Assembly: GCA_914767715.1 (NCBI GenBank)
Contig: OU612067.1
Coordinates: 806,001 to 870,000, forward strand
Direction: 5' to 3'
Length of the DNA stretch: 64,000 nt
DNA from: Membranipora membranacea
Taxonomy: Eukaryota > Bryozoa > Gymnolaemata > Cheilostomatida > Membraniporidae
Made by a program: the position numbers and the translations under genes. The notes under the pieces were generated by a model that had not been told where the DNA came from, did no database searches, and saw nothing but the letters and a program-made list of their open reading frames with translations. The stretch's first letter is position 1. Each line of letters begins with the position of its first letter. This document shows positions 1-12,100 of this stretch, piece after piece.

Positions 1-1
1 G

Positions 2-1709
2 GATTGGCTGAAGAGCTCAGTGGAGAAGCTGACACCTGAGCAGAGGGCTGAGTACAGAGAGGCATTTGATCTCTTCTGTGATGGGAGTGGAAAGGATGCC
101 GTCATCACATCCAGTCAGCTCAAATCTTCTCTGACCTCCCTCGGTCTCGACCCGACTGATAACGATATCAAGGCCATGCTGCACAAAGTTGATCTAGATG
201 GTAAGTATTCATTTATGAGCAAAGGAAATGTTATTGACTTATTATGTATTTTGCACAATTCAGTAGTTCTACAAGCTACAGGGCAAAACTTTCTTGACCA
301 TAGCAATTACCTACCTTGCGCAATTTTGCAAAATATGAGAGTTAACATTTTACCCACATGGTTATAATTTATTATAAAGGAAATGGAGTAGTAGACTTTG
401 ATGAGTTTTTGGTGATGATGGCCGCCAAGGTTATAGAAGGTGGCCAATCAGGCATCAGCTGGGCCCACAAAGTACCAATCCCATACGTCTGGGACAAGTC
501 ATTCGGAACACTCGTAAGTGGCTTTATATATCTTTTTTATATTTACTCCAATACATATGTCTGTCAACTCTCTTTGATTGAAAGCCATTACCTTACAACA
601 AATTTAAAAGCATTGTACATGCCATTCTGCCTACACGAGTATCAAAGCATGCATGGTAATAGGTTTTGAAGTTTTGGTTACTTTGCTTACAGTACCAGAG
701 AATCGATGACGAGCACAGACATCTGTTCCACACAATCTGGGCTTGTTATGATAATAGGCAGTCCTCCTACTCTCTGTTGAACATGGTGGCCACAATGCAG
801 CAGCACTTCACCTACGAGGAGGGATGCATGAAGGCATCCAAACATGACAATTATGACCGCCACAAACAGGTAATTATTAACTTTGTCGCGATCGAGGGTT
901 GCTTATGTTGTAGTTTTTAAATGAATGATATTCATTTGAACATCACTGTATTGGAACTTTTGAAGAGGTTTGAGGTCGGTTTCTGCATTTGTTCTTGTAT
1001 ATTATGTTGTAAGCTAGATTTTTTAAAAAAGCGTTGAAACTATCAAATCAGGGAGGGTGGGATATACCCTACTACCCTCCCTGATCAAACTGTACTGTTC
1101 AGATCCATTTAGAGTAATCTCCCCTATGCTCAACATCAGATAACTCTCATTTCTGGCTTCTGCTTTTTCCCCTCCGGGGGGCCATTGGACAGGGGGCAAA
1201 GTCTGGGGGGCTCAGACTAGACCTGATATTATGATATAATTGTTACAGGTGCATGATGCATACATGGACAAACTGAAATACTTCTCTGTACCAGTGGCTG
1301 ATAAGGACATCAAGTACTGCATGAGCTGGTGAGTAAATTATCACTTCATTTAGATGGCACTTCGCAAAAACTTATTTGTTTATAACATACTTATTATATA
1401 TATGAAAACCTTAATAAAAACACATAATTCAAATGATGATGTCGCCAATAAAAATTATAAATATCCTGAGAGAAACCAAAATGAAAAATAATTCCTTGAT
1501 GGCTTTCTTTGGTTGAAACAATTATTTGAGACAGGGCAGATAACTAAATGAAATGGCTTTTCAAAGGCACACCCTATCATTATTTGAGCACAAATCTTGA
1601 CCGAATATGTTTCTCCATTATTAGGTTGGTCAACCACATCAAGAACACCGACTTCAAATACAAAGGCAAGCTGCTGACCACAGCTGGTGGAGAACTCCTT
1701 GCCGCCTAA
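2..1709 (+). CDS. EF-hand-hemerythrin fusion protein (5' end outside window)
   Basis: Five exons (2-200, 380-513, 693-869, 1249-1328, 1625-1709) join in one frame with good GT-AG sites; the stop is TAA at 1707. The first part resembles one calmodulin/troponin-C lobe: a degenerate EF-hand (EAFDLFCDGSGK, first loop residue Cys instead of Asp) and then a canonical loop DLDGNGVVDFDE that is split by intron 1. The rest is a full hemerythrin four-helix domain, starting PIPYVWDKSF and ending FKYKGKL. All seven diiron ligands of the family are present with canonical spacing: His at 714, His at 804, Glu at 816, His at 861, His at 1252, His at 1635 and Asp at 1650. The domain should therefore bind O2 reversibly through two irons. 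A link between Ca2+ and O2 binding is inference. The start codon and any further EF-hands lie upstream of the window. Confidence 0.9.
1049..1083. repeat. 35-bp dispersed palindrome, copy 1
   Basis: An inverted repeat with arms CAGGGAGGGT / ACCCTCCCTG sits in intron 3 of the hemerythrin gene. A nearly identical 36-bp palindrome occurs at 21947-21982 in the opposite internal orientation. ATCAAA occurs on both sides (1042-1047 and 1084-1089), as a short target duplication would. Confidence 0.6.
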
Positions 1710-3174
1710 TTTGTCGGCCCGATTCCCTGATTACTAATAACTGTCTGGCATTGGACTCCATTTTTAGATGTATGCGATTTATATTGTTTGACAATAAATA
1801 GCATGATATCAAAATACTTTTTTGACAACTTTTTAATTTTCACGTTTTATTTTATTCTAACAGGCAACACACTTTATGTTTTCACAACTTATTTTTATTG
1901 AAGAATAAAGTTATTTTAATCATAAACTAACTCATTTACTGAGCCAAGGTAGACTTGTGGAGCAGCAACTTAGTTAAACTGAAGCTGACGTTGTCCTTTA
2001 TAATGTGGACTATCAGTTGGATCATGTGTTGGTGACTAAGCACATGTAGATGATAGTGACACATAGATGGCAAAATTCTTTACTGAAGAAGAAAGTTAGC
2101 ACAATGCATAAAGCAAGCATGATGAGAGTTTCTTTGGTCTACAAGTGAATTATTTTGTCGCAAAGAATATCAAGTAGCATATTGCTTGATTTATTTACAT
2201 CTACACAGAAAAATACTATCAACAACACAGCAAAGTGAGTCTTCTCATAAAAATAAAGTTTATTTTTGTAACAAATGAACAGGTTTATAATAATGAGTAA
2301 CAACATGAGATATATGTCAAGGTTTTACAGAGCCTGGTCACTGTGCTAACAAGTTTTCAGTTAGTATAATAAATAGAAAAATCTTGAAAGCTTTCAGTTA
2401 CCAGGCTTTGAATCATCAGAGATCCTTTTACAGTTTCTTTACAATTGAAGCCAGCCAAGTAGTTGAGGAGAACATGCGCTGCAGCAATCAAAAGAAAGTC
2501 ACACCATTGTCTCCCCTTCTTGGCTGACTTACCCCAAAAACCAGTTTTTTATTTACATTTTTTGGTCAAGTCGACCTTAATAAATGAATCCGATGCAAGT
2601 TGTATAAGAAACCTTGCCTATTTTTTTGCGATTTTTTTGTCAAGAAGGTCAATTATGATGATTTTCCTTACACTTCTTTGTGCAAGAGGGTGTTTTGCTC
2701 TAGCCCAATCTTCTCACTGACAGATCGTGTTTTCCACAATCAAATAATAACATGATTGATTGATCCATTGAATCTTAAAATTCATGCAAGTAATAGAAAA
2801 TGTGTGCAATAATCTTTTGGTGATTGTTGTGCAAGTGTGAAGCTGAAAAATTTACTTGCGGTGCTAAGGAAATTGTTTTGAAAAAAGAAAAGTTGTTGTT
2901 TTAAGAGAAATAAATGAAATTAGTGCATGGTGGGAATTCCTTTGAAAAAAAATGAGGTGAGTAGAAAAGAATGAAACTTCTTATAAAAATTCAATTTGAA
3001 ATTCAAAGTTAACAGGATTGAGGAAGTAGCATCCTGCCAGGTTTACTATATTGATCGATTTTATACATAAGTATGAATATTAAGTGTTTGTTTTTGGTTT
3101 TGCAAATTGAGATTATTTAAATAACTATTGAACTACGGAATGGCCACATTTACTGACTGTTTATACTGTTAGCC
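1710..3174. other. Intergenic region between hemerythrin and 4E-T 3' ends
   Basis: This AT-rich stretch separates two convergent genes and must hold both 3' UTRs. I see no exon-like reading frame; the open frame at 2463-2720 has no recognisable protein or codon pattern. No tRNA-like or repeat structure stood out. Confidence 0.6.
1793..1798 (+). promoter_or_regulatory. Polyadenylation signal AATAAA of the EF-hand-hemerythrin gene
   Basis: A canonical AATAAA lies 84 bases after the stop codon, which implies a very short 3' UTR. Confidence 0.6.
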
Positions 3175-6100
3175 TTAGTTCTCAAGGTCCTCCAGTTTGA
3201 GAATGGCAGCTTGTTTGGGGATTTGTGGTAGGCCTCCTTGCTGAGCTAACTCAGCTCCACAGAACCACTTAGTGATATTATTCTCAGGTGACAGTCTTTC
3301 TCTCAGAGCTCTAGCCACGTTCATCTGTTGCTGCTGGGATTGCTGCTGCTGATGCTGGGCTTGTTGTATAAAGGCGAGCTGATGCTGTAAAGCTTGAATA
3401 GGCGATACAGGTGGTCCCATACCTATAAATAGGAAAGTAAGAATACATAGCTATATACCAACAACAAACATATGTGGCTGTAGCCATCAGTAAGAGCCAT
3501 CTATAGTTTGCAGCATTATACATCCATGATGTTTTATCTATTGATACGGATTGCATTATGCATCAGTACTTAGCATAATTTTTTCACAGCGCACAGATGT
3601 GCTAGTAATAGAAATAAATATACATTTGGTAACAAGACTAGGTGGTAAGTCTCTGACATCACCAGCCTAGAGAAGGAGGTATCTATTGCTGACCTGGATT
3701 ATGTTGATTTTGATTATGCTGCTGCTGAGGAGGATTGAGTGATTGAGGGAACATGTTAGCTTGAGGAGGCGGGGGCTGCTGGTGCTGCTGGAACATACTG
3801 TGTCCGCCATGTGACTGCTGCTGGTGGAAAAACTGGCTCATCTGCTGCTGTTGGTGCTGCTGGTGCATCATGGCCGCTGCGTTCTGTTGTTCCATCATTA
3901 TCTGCCTGCTTAACATCTGCTCGGCAACTGAGGGTCCATCTATAAGAGGAAATACTGATGAAAACCCAAATCTTACACCTGTACACCTTCTTTTAAATTC
4001 ACGTGGCCTCGAGATATGTTTGTACAATTTATAGATCTACAGAAATACATTTGGCAGCAATTTAAATACTATTCTTGTGTGTATTAAGTTAAATTGAGTT
4101 GTCCACTCACTATAGAATAAAATGTGAGAGCAGACAACACACAAAACCACAATATTTAGGCTGTCATCGTTATGCTACCATCAGATGCTATGACAACCCA
4201 CTTGGCGCAACTGTGGAGTTGTGTTAGAAAGCATTAGCAGATATGCAAATAAACAAACAGATATGCAAAAAAACATCTCAAATTTGACTTGCATAATGGA
4301 TAGTGATACGGGAAGGAATGCCAAAAATTGCTTAGTCATCTTGTTTCTGATACACAATGTACACTTACTGTTTTTGACGATAGCTCGCATTGTAGGTTGA
4401 TTTGAGGAGAATTGTTGTCTGCTTTGTTCATTATTTGGTTGTATAGAGTCAATCATCTGCTTGAGTTGATGGCTGTCAGACATATTTCTGTCCACCTTAT
4501 CATTGATGTGTTTACGTAACACTGAGGTAGGTGTGAATGCCATGGAGGACACTGTGGCCGGCTAAAATTAAATCATGGGAAAATGTGTTACACGCAATAC
4601 TGATTCCAAAGTCTCCAGAATAGGTAGCCCCTTTACTGATACACACATTGACTAATCGATAACTGAATTAGCCAAACTCTGGATGTAACATGTATGTGTC
4701 AGAACAAGTGGCAGGTGGGAGGACTACCTTGGCAGGTGGATGACATACCTTGGCAGGTGGCAGAGCATGAGCTGACTGCTGAGAGACCATCATCTGTTGT
4801 TGACTAGACATATCTGGCTGTGCAGACTGTTGAGACATGGTAGTGTTAGCCTGAGGTTGTCTGCTCAGTATCTGCTGTATAGTGGGTGGGGGCATGGTGG
4901 CCCCAGGATGAATTGCGGCTGGAGCTACAATATACTCAGGGGGCTGTGCTCCAAACACTGAAACAATCAAGAGCAGACAACATTATGATTTAATGGCCGT
5001 GAAAAGTAAGAATGATAACGGTGACAATATTACTTTATCCGAAGTTGCTTCCTTGTTATATGAACAGCAACAGCCCACCTCCAATTCCATAACAAGTTTT
5101 GTGTTTCATTCTCTATTATTGAATTACAACCTGAAAACGCTTAAACAATTTAAAAACAAACATGTGTGCTCACTTCCAACAGTCCTGGATTTTCAACATA
5201 TAAGTTATCATGGTAATGACTACCACTTACTTATAGGAGATGGCAGTTTCTGTCTCTGATGCATGGCCTGCTGTAGTAACGGATTCATAGCTGCCGGGCC
5301 CTGAAATGCTGACGCCTGCACAGCTGCTGCTAACCCTGAGGGCTGTGGGATCCTCTGAGGTTGGGATAACATAACAGGGGGGATCATCCCTGTGGCGGGG
5401 TGTCCGGGCATTAAACCAGGATTAGGCATCAGTCCACCGGGCAGACCTGTCATCACATTGGGAGGTGTGTTTCTCATTCCTGCTGCTGGAATCTGATTGG
5501 ATAATAAGGGCATATTACCCTGTGGCTGTGCTAGAGGTCCCATGTTACCGGATGTTGTGTTATTGAGTGTAGGATTAGGTAACAGAGCTTGTTGTTTTGG
5601 AGGTTGTGAGGCAACCAGGTTGGAAGGTTGGGATGGAGGTTTCTGCTGTTGAGGGTTAGGAAGGATAGGAGATCCTCGCTCTACCTGCTCCAACTCAGCC
5701 TGCAAATAAAATTAATACAATAATAATTTCACCACATATGTATGTATGTGCGGTCCCCTGAAAACATAGGCTCATTCACAAATCAATAAACTAACCCAGT
5801 AGTACAGTGAATGAACATAACTTTTTATGAATATAAATTAAATTCCTACTAAGATGTGTAAGCAAATGAAGTTGAAAAAGTACAGTCACTCATGATAAAC
5901 CCGCTGCCAAAATCATATGAAAATATTAATTTTCATTGAGGCAGTGTATTACAATGAAACGGTTAGACAATAATTACCTGTGAGAGTGTCGTACCATCAG
6001 GTCCAGTAGCTGATAACTGCTGCTGGTGCTTTCTGAGCTGTGTTGGTGTCTCAGTGTTAGTCACCTCAGGCATTCGAGGTATCTCTGTCTTCAGCTCACC

Positions 6101-9100
6101 AGTAACCTGGATAATCAGAGCAAGGGGTGTATACTGATCTATGCATATAAGACTGCGGACTTTGCTAAAGACAGTATGGTTTGGCTATGTGGGGAGGATG
6201 CTAACAAATGACGACGAGAAAGCATGGTGACAAGATGCTGGTTAAGGGTTAAAGGGGTTAAAATCGCAAGTCTGTTTCTGTCCGAAGACTGAGAAATAAC
6301 TCAACTGTTTTTGGCGCCAGGTTGCTCTCAGTTTGAAGACAGGTTTCAGCACACCTTGGGGCGTCAATTGAGCCCAGTAATAAGTAGACTGCAGCAGGAT
6401 TCGAACTCAAGACCTCCAAAGCTTGCGCATTAGAGGGCAGGCGCTCTAACCAACTGAGCTACCTCCTACTCCTAGATTGAGGTCATGAATTCCAGAGTAT
6501 ATAATACAGACCTGAAGCATTCCCAGCAGTTTGTTGAATGCTGCCATCTCTTGTTTAGGCTGCCCGGGTTTCTGCTGCTGATGCTGCTGGTGTTGATGAA
6601 CTTTCTCATCAGCGTTGTGAGGATGGTTATGGTGGTGATGATGGTGTTTGTGAGAATGTTTGTGATGATGATCAGCTGTATCTTTAGTCGCCGTCTCTGC
6701 TCTGTTTGTAGGTTGTGTCTGGAGTCCGGCTTCTAACTCCTCCAGGGTCTTAAACTTGGCTGGTAAACCTGCGGGACGAGATGATTGGACAATCCGTCAA
6801 CAAATCGTTATCTGATGAAAGCTGCTGAGATCAAAGCTCATGACAATCTTGCTCAATAGTAGATCCCACAACCAAATCAATATGCATAATTTATCAAAAT
6901 TTAAAAAAAAGTATATGTATACTGTTAGTAGAGTGGAACTGAGTAAGATCACAGAGAAGTATTACGGTGTGGATAAGCTCGGCTATACAGAGAGAGGTAT
7001 GCTCACCTGGTTTATTAGCCTGAGCGCTGTCAGCAGAGTTCATACTGGCAGCAGGAGACGACAGCAGCTTAGTCAGAGCAGCTGGCAGCTGATTAGATGA
7101 CTCATCAGATCGCTGTCTGGGTGAAGGTTTGAGTTGATCGACGTTATGGGCTGCAACATCAGAATTTGAACAATCATAGTACAATACGCAACAGGGTAAG
7201 TAAGTGATCAATATGGAGTACACCAGTATTTGTAGTAGCAGGATTTCAGTCAGTGCATACTAAGCTTATTTATTAAATTTTGCGTTTACATCCCAAATCA
7301 TGATATGAGTTAAATCTACCTACCAGAGGGAGATGAGGCAGCAGATTTAGCGGCAGCGTTTTGTAACATGTGGAGTATACGGCTGCCTCCTTCCTTCTTC
7401 CTGCCAGGTGTCCCTCCTCCTTGAGGGCTCGACTCCGATATCACCGCCACAGGAGGAGGAGGAGAGTCAAGGAGAGAGTCGATACCGATAGCAGAGGCAC
7501 CGCGGGGTGTGAGATCATTAGTGAGAGGTGATAGTAAGTCCTGTACTATCGACGACATGTGAGTATCTACATGTAGTTCATCTGTCAGAGATAATAAATA
7601 TAATGTCAGGTTTTTACCAAAATATGACGTATAGCATCAGAAAAATGTACGGACCGTCACGGGCAGGTCGAACAAGCAGCGTACATGCAAAAATAAAAAA
7701 AATGTATACTAAGCTCGAGAAAAGCATCCACTCTTCTCAATATGCAATTTTCTGAGACCGAATTTGAGCTTATTTTGGTGTTGCCCTCTCTCAAATTAGT
7801 GTGGAGTGAATCATACTATGCTAGGCTGAAAACATAACAAGCAGTTTACGGATACAATCCCTGATCAATGTTCTACATAGTCAGCCGATGACGGTGTATC
7901 TGATACGGAGGAGATAACTGACCTGATGAGAGAAGAGCAGCAGCAGACGAGTTATCAGCTCCTGCTGCTCCTGACACAGGTGGAGGGAATGCTGAACTAA
8001 GATCCTGAATCTGATGGTCCTCAGCTTTAAACCATCTACTGAATCTACTAGCAGTAGACTCTGCGACCGAACCGCTACTAGAATCCTACCATACAAAATT
8101 AACATTTGTGCAGTATGAGGCAAGACTGGTAATGAATGAGAAGACAGTAACCGGATTAGCTTTGTATAATTGATGCATAACAGAAAACAGGTGGATGGAT
8201 AAATTACATCTCATTGGAAACATGCAAACTGTTACTTTGGCCAACTCACATTTAAACCTGACATTTGTATTGTGTCCATGAAAGTGTCGAAATCAAACAG
8301 ATTCTCTCCGGTCATGTTCTGTTCAGAGCCATTCTTATTCTCAGTCGGAGTTCCGGCTTTCTCCTTACCCAGCTTCTCAACTTTGGTAGATTGCTTTGGC
8401 TACAAAATATCATTTGGGATTATGTATGTGGCGTTGCAGCATCCTATTGGGCAGGAAAGAGACGGCACACACAAAGACACTGACATATCAACGGTATCTT
8501 ATGGTAATCCTGAAACATATTAAGTTGAAACTTGACCAACTTTGTTAGGCTTTGCTTCGAATGGATTCTCTGTTGGGTTTGTAATGTATCACAGCTCACT
8601 TTTTTGTCAGTGTTTTCTTTATTATTCTTCGGATCTTTTCGTTCTTTCTTCTCTCGTTCCTTTTTGTCTCTTTTGTCGGTCTTCTCTTTGTGACCGTCGA
8701 AACCTTTGAGCTCTATAGTATCAGTCATACAGATCTGCTCAGAGAACCACTCTGGCTCTGACTCCTCTGTGTAACACATAGCAGAGGGTGAGATAAGGAC
8801 ACATAGCAGAGGGTGAGAGAACGACACATAGCAGAGAGTCATAAGGTATTATCACTACCACTTAATAGCAGCTGTATAGACCCTCAGGTGGTCTGGACTA
8901 TAAGACCCAGCCTCTTAGCTGGAATTGTGATTCATGTTGAATTTACTAGCCTTGGCTCTAGAGTTAGGGCATTTCTAATTCGATGATGGGTTAGGCGAAC
9001 CCTGTCTATTATTCATGTCTTTGACACTGTTCTAATTCTAGAACATATTTTGTATTTCCCTCTGAATCAAAATAAGCACTGCCTGCGCGGTGTAATGACA

Positions 9101-12100
9101 AATTCTCCATTCACACAACTCTGATTCATCAATGGCACATATTGACGCATTATAATATTTTCCATGCATGTCATCAGCGCCTATATGTAGAGGTTGTTTG
9201 TATGTAGAGGTGGTATGACGGGGTGGCAGCGCTCACTTACCATGGTAATGCTGATGGTGACCATGTCTCTGATTAGTATACTGATTACGCTCTACGTAGC
9301 CTGAGTTACCTCTATGTAACTCTCTCCTGTTATTGCGGGGCTCTCCCCTAGGCTCCCTATGATCAGGTCTGTGATTGGTAAAGCCTCGGTTCTCCTGTTC
9401 TTCTTCATGTTCAGGTCTGAGGGACGGGGGCTCACGTGACCTCCAGTTATCAGCCTTATCTGCAGAGGAATGCTGGCGCACAGGTTTCTCTCTGCCTGAA
9501 CCGGAACCTGTGTGAATAGACTTATAGAATTAACAGTAGATTTCAGTAGAAGGGCCTTCACACATCTAGCAATTCAAATGGAAGTTTTCCTTCAAAGCTA
9601 CCAGAGAGTTTGATTTGACATCCGACTCCGCGATTAAACACCCACTTAGTTATGTATATGCAGCATTATAAGTTGATAGAAGTTGTTTGTGAGTAAACCA
9701 CAAGATGTCTTAATTTTTTTCGTGTATGGAAACTGTGTAGAATATCATTTGTTACTACACCTTATTGGATGTCGACCTGAGGTGTTTTTGTAAACACCAA
9801 GCCGAATACTTTCACACATGTATGGTAATGAGTGCTTGTCTCACCTCTGCTGTCAGGTCGACCGTCAGTTCTCTCAATGTTCAGTCTGCCGCTGCCGACT
9901 CTCCTTCCCCCTGCATCCACGCCTGCTCCTCCCCTCTCTACTGTCGGTACGCTCCTCGGCCTGTCAATAAATACATAAATACATAAACAATAGAACACAA
10001 CATGAGGGTGTAATGGGAGATGACACAGCGGTTACATACGCTCGTTGAAGGATTGTGAGTTCTTATCCTGCTGTAACCCATATACAAATGGCTTAGTCTG
10101 TGCCTCAGGGTGCCATCCTGCGTATTTTTGGATTGTTGCAGACCTGATATTTTCACACTGTATTTCCAATAGACCCAATATCCCTATCAACTTGTTGGTG
10201 CAGAAAGGTGACAACTTCAAGTTAATATTAAAACAATTTTTAAGCTTTGATGAATATTTTAGCTCTAGATTAACGGGTCTGATCTTAGCAATCCCTACAA
10301 TATATAGCTTGTTTTCATAGCACCGACAAAAATAAAATAATATTTTCAGAGTGATAGATGCAACCCTGAGAAGCCAAATACAGTAATTTGGGTTACACTA
10401 TTTTTAATTACACCATTTTTTAGGCAAACCTAAGTGTAACAGCTCCGAAACATGTATATGAATGAAAGTATATCTATCAACCCACACGTCCTATATCATA
10501 AATCATACTGTATTCAGTCTTTAGAAGCTATGATGAAATGGTTTTGTGAGTGAGGTCTTTACACAGTGTAAGAGGATGTCCTCCACTATTTTCGACCAAA
10601 CAAAGTCTGTCGTCAGCTAGTTTGGTAATTAATACAAGGAGGGACAACCCTTCATTACATCATTTTCATAAAAACATACCAAGTTCTCATATAAAACACA
10701 ATTCTAAAGGTGGCTAGAAACTGAGTCCCTGAAATTATCGGAGAAATATTTTTTCCGACCCTCAACAATATCTTACATCAACGGGTCAAGGTTTTGAATC
10801 ACTGTGACTGTCATGTGAGAAGTTAGACCTGAGAATGATTTGACATATCAGTGCTATATATCTAGCGCCAACAACTGATTCTCCCTATACTAAATGAGGT
10901 GACAAGTTGCTTGTTTTGCTTGACATGTAGGTGTGTAATGTGAATGAGAAAAGCAATGATTAAATAAAAAACAGCCAGGACTAGAGGTCTAACTCAGTTT
11001 TCCTTGGTATAGACAAAAACTTTGAAAAGTCAATAACCGAACTTTTACACTCAAGTGACTGTCAAAAGCTATGATATAAAGCGATTCTTTCTCAGGTCAT
11101 AACTTCTCACAGGGTAATCATAAGGACACAAAACACGGGCCTACAACTGGTAAATTTTTTTTGGGTATTTTGTATATCTTTCCAAATTAACGCCAGGACC
11201 CCCCATTTCATATCGTTAATGGCGACAGGTTTGACATTCTTAATATAGCAACAACTATGTTTGCTAACCACCATGTTTCTACAAAATAGTAATAATAGTG
11301 TTGAGCTCTACTGAACATATCTGCCCAGGTCATGTCTAGTCTTAAAGGGATAATACACTTCTGATCTCTGTTTGGCAGCCAATGGAGCACAGAAAAATGT
11401 ATGTACATACAAAAACTCCTTATTTGTAATTCAAAACCCCTTGTTCTGCTCAAATGTGCATTCTAAATTGTAGTTGTGCATCTCCAACAAGAAATAAGAC
11501 AACTAACAGAATTGCTTGTGATCTGAAAAAAGCTGATTTTGTGAGCAGTTGTGTGCTCCTACCTCTTGGTTAGTGTTTCAATTGTCCAGATACTCAAAAC
11601 TCAAAGTGCGCATGTGCAATAAGGATGACCTTTTGACTTTAGCTTGTTATTTTCTAGCAGCCCAGCTTAACACTTTTATTACCATATCCGGTTATGGTAA
11701 TAAAAGTGTTAAGCTGGGCTGTTAGAAAATAACAAGCTAAAGTCAAAATGTCATCCTTATTGCACATGCGCACTTTGAGTATCTGGACAATTGAAACACT
11801 AACCAAGAGGTAGGAGCACACAACTGCTCACAAAATCAGCTTTTTTCAGATCACAAGCAATTCTGTTAGTTGTCTTATTTCTTGTTGGAGATGCACAACT
11901 ACAATTTAGAATGCACATTTGAGCAGAACAAGGGGTTTTGAATTACAAATAAGGAGTTTTTGTATGTACATACATTTTTCTGTGCTCCATTGGCTGCCAA
12001 ACAGAGATCAGAAGTGTATTATCCCTTTAACTACAACAACAAAATAGAGCTTCTCTCTGCCAAACATCTGTGGGACAAACAAAACGCTGGTCATTTCAGG

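Noticed and set aside
4993-5259. 88-codon plus-strand open frame
   Set aside because: It lies antisense in an intron and exon edge of 4E-T, has no domain and has low-complexity composition.
6405-6476. tRNA gene on the minus strand
   Set aside because: A and B boxes exist but the arms do not fold to a cloverleaf with a paired acceptor stem. The same sequence continues into a SINE body repeated at 56210.
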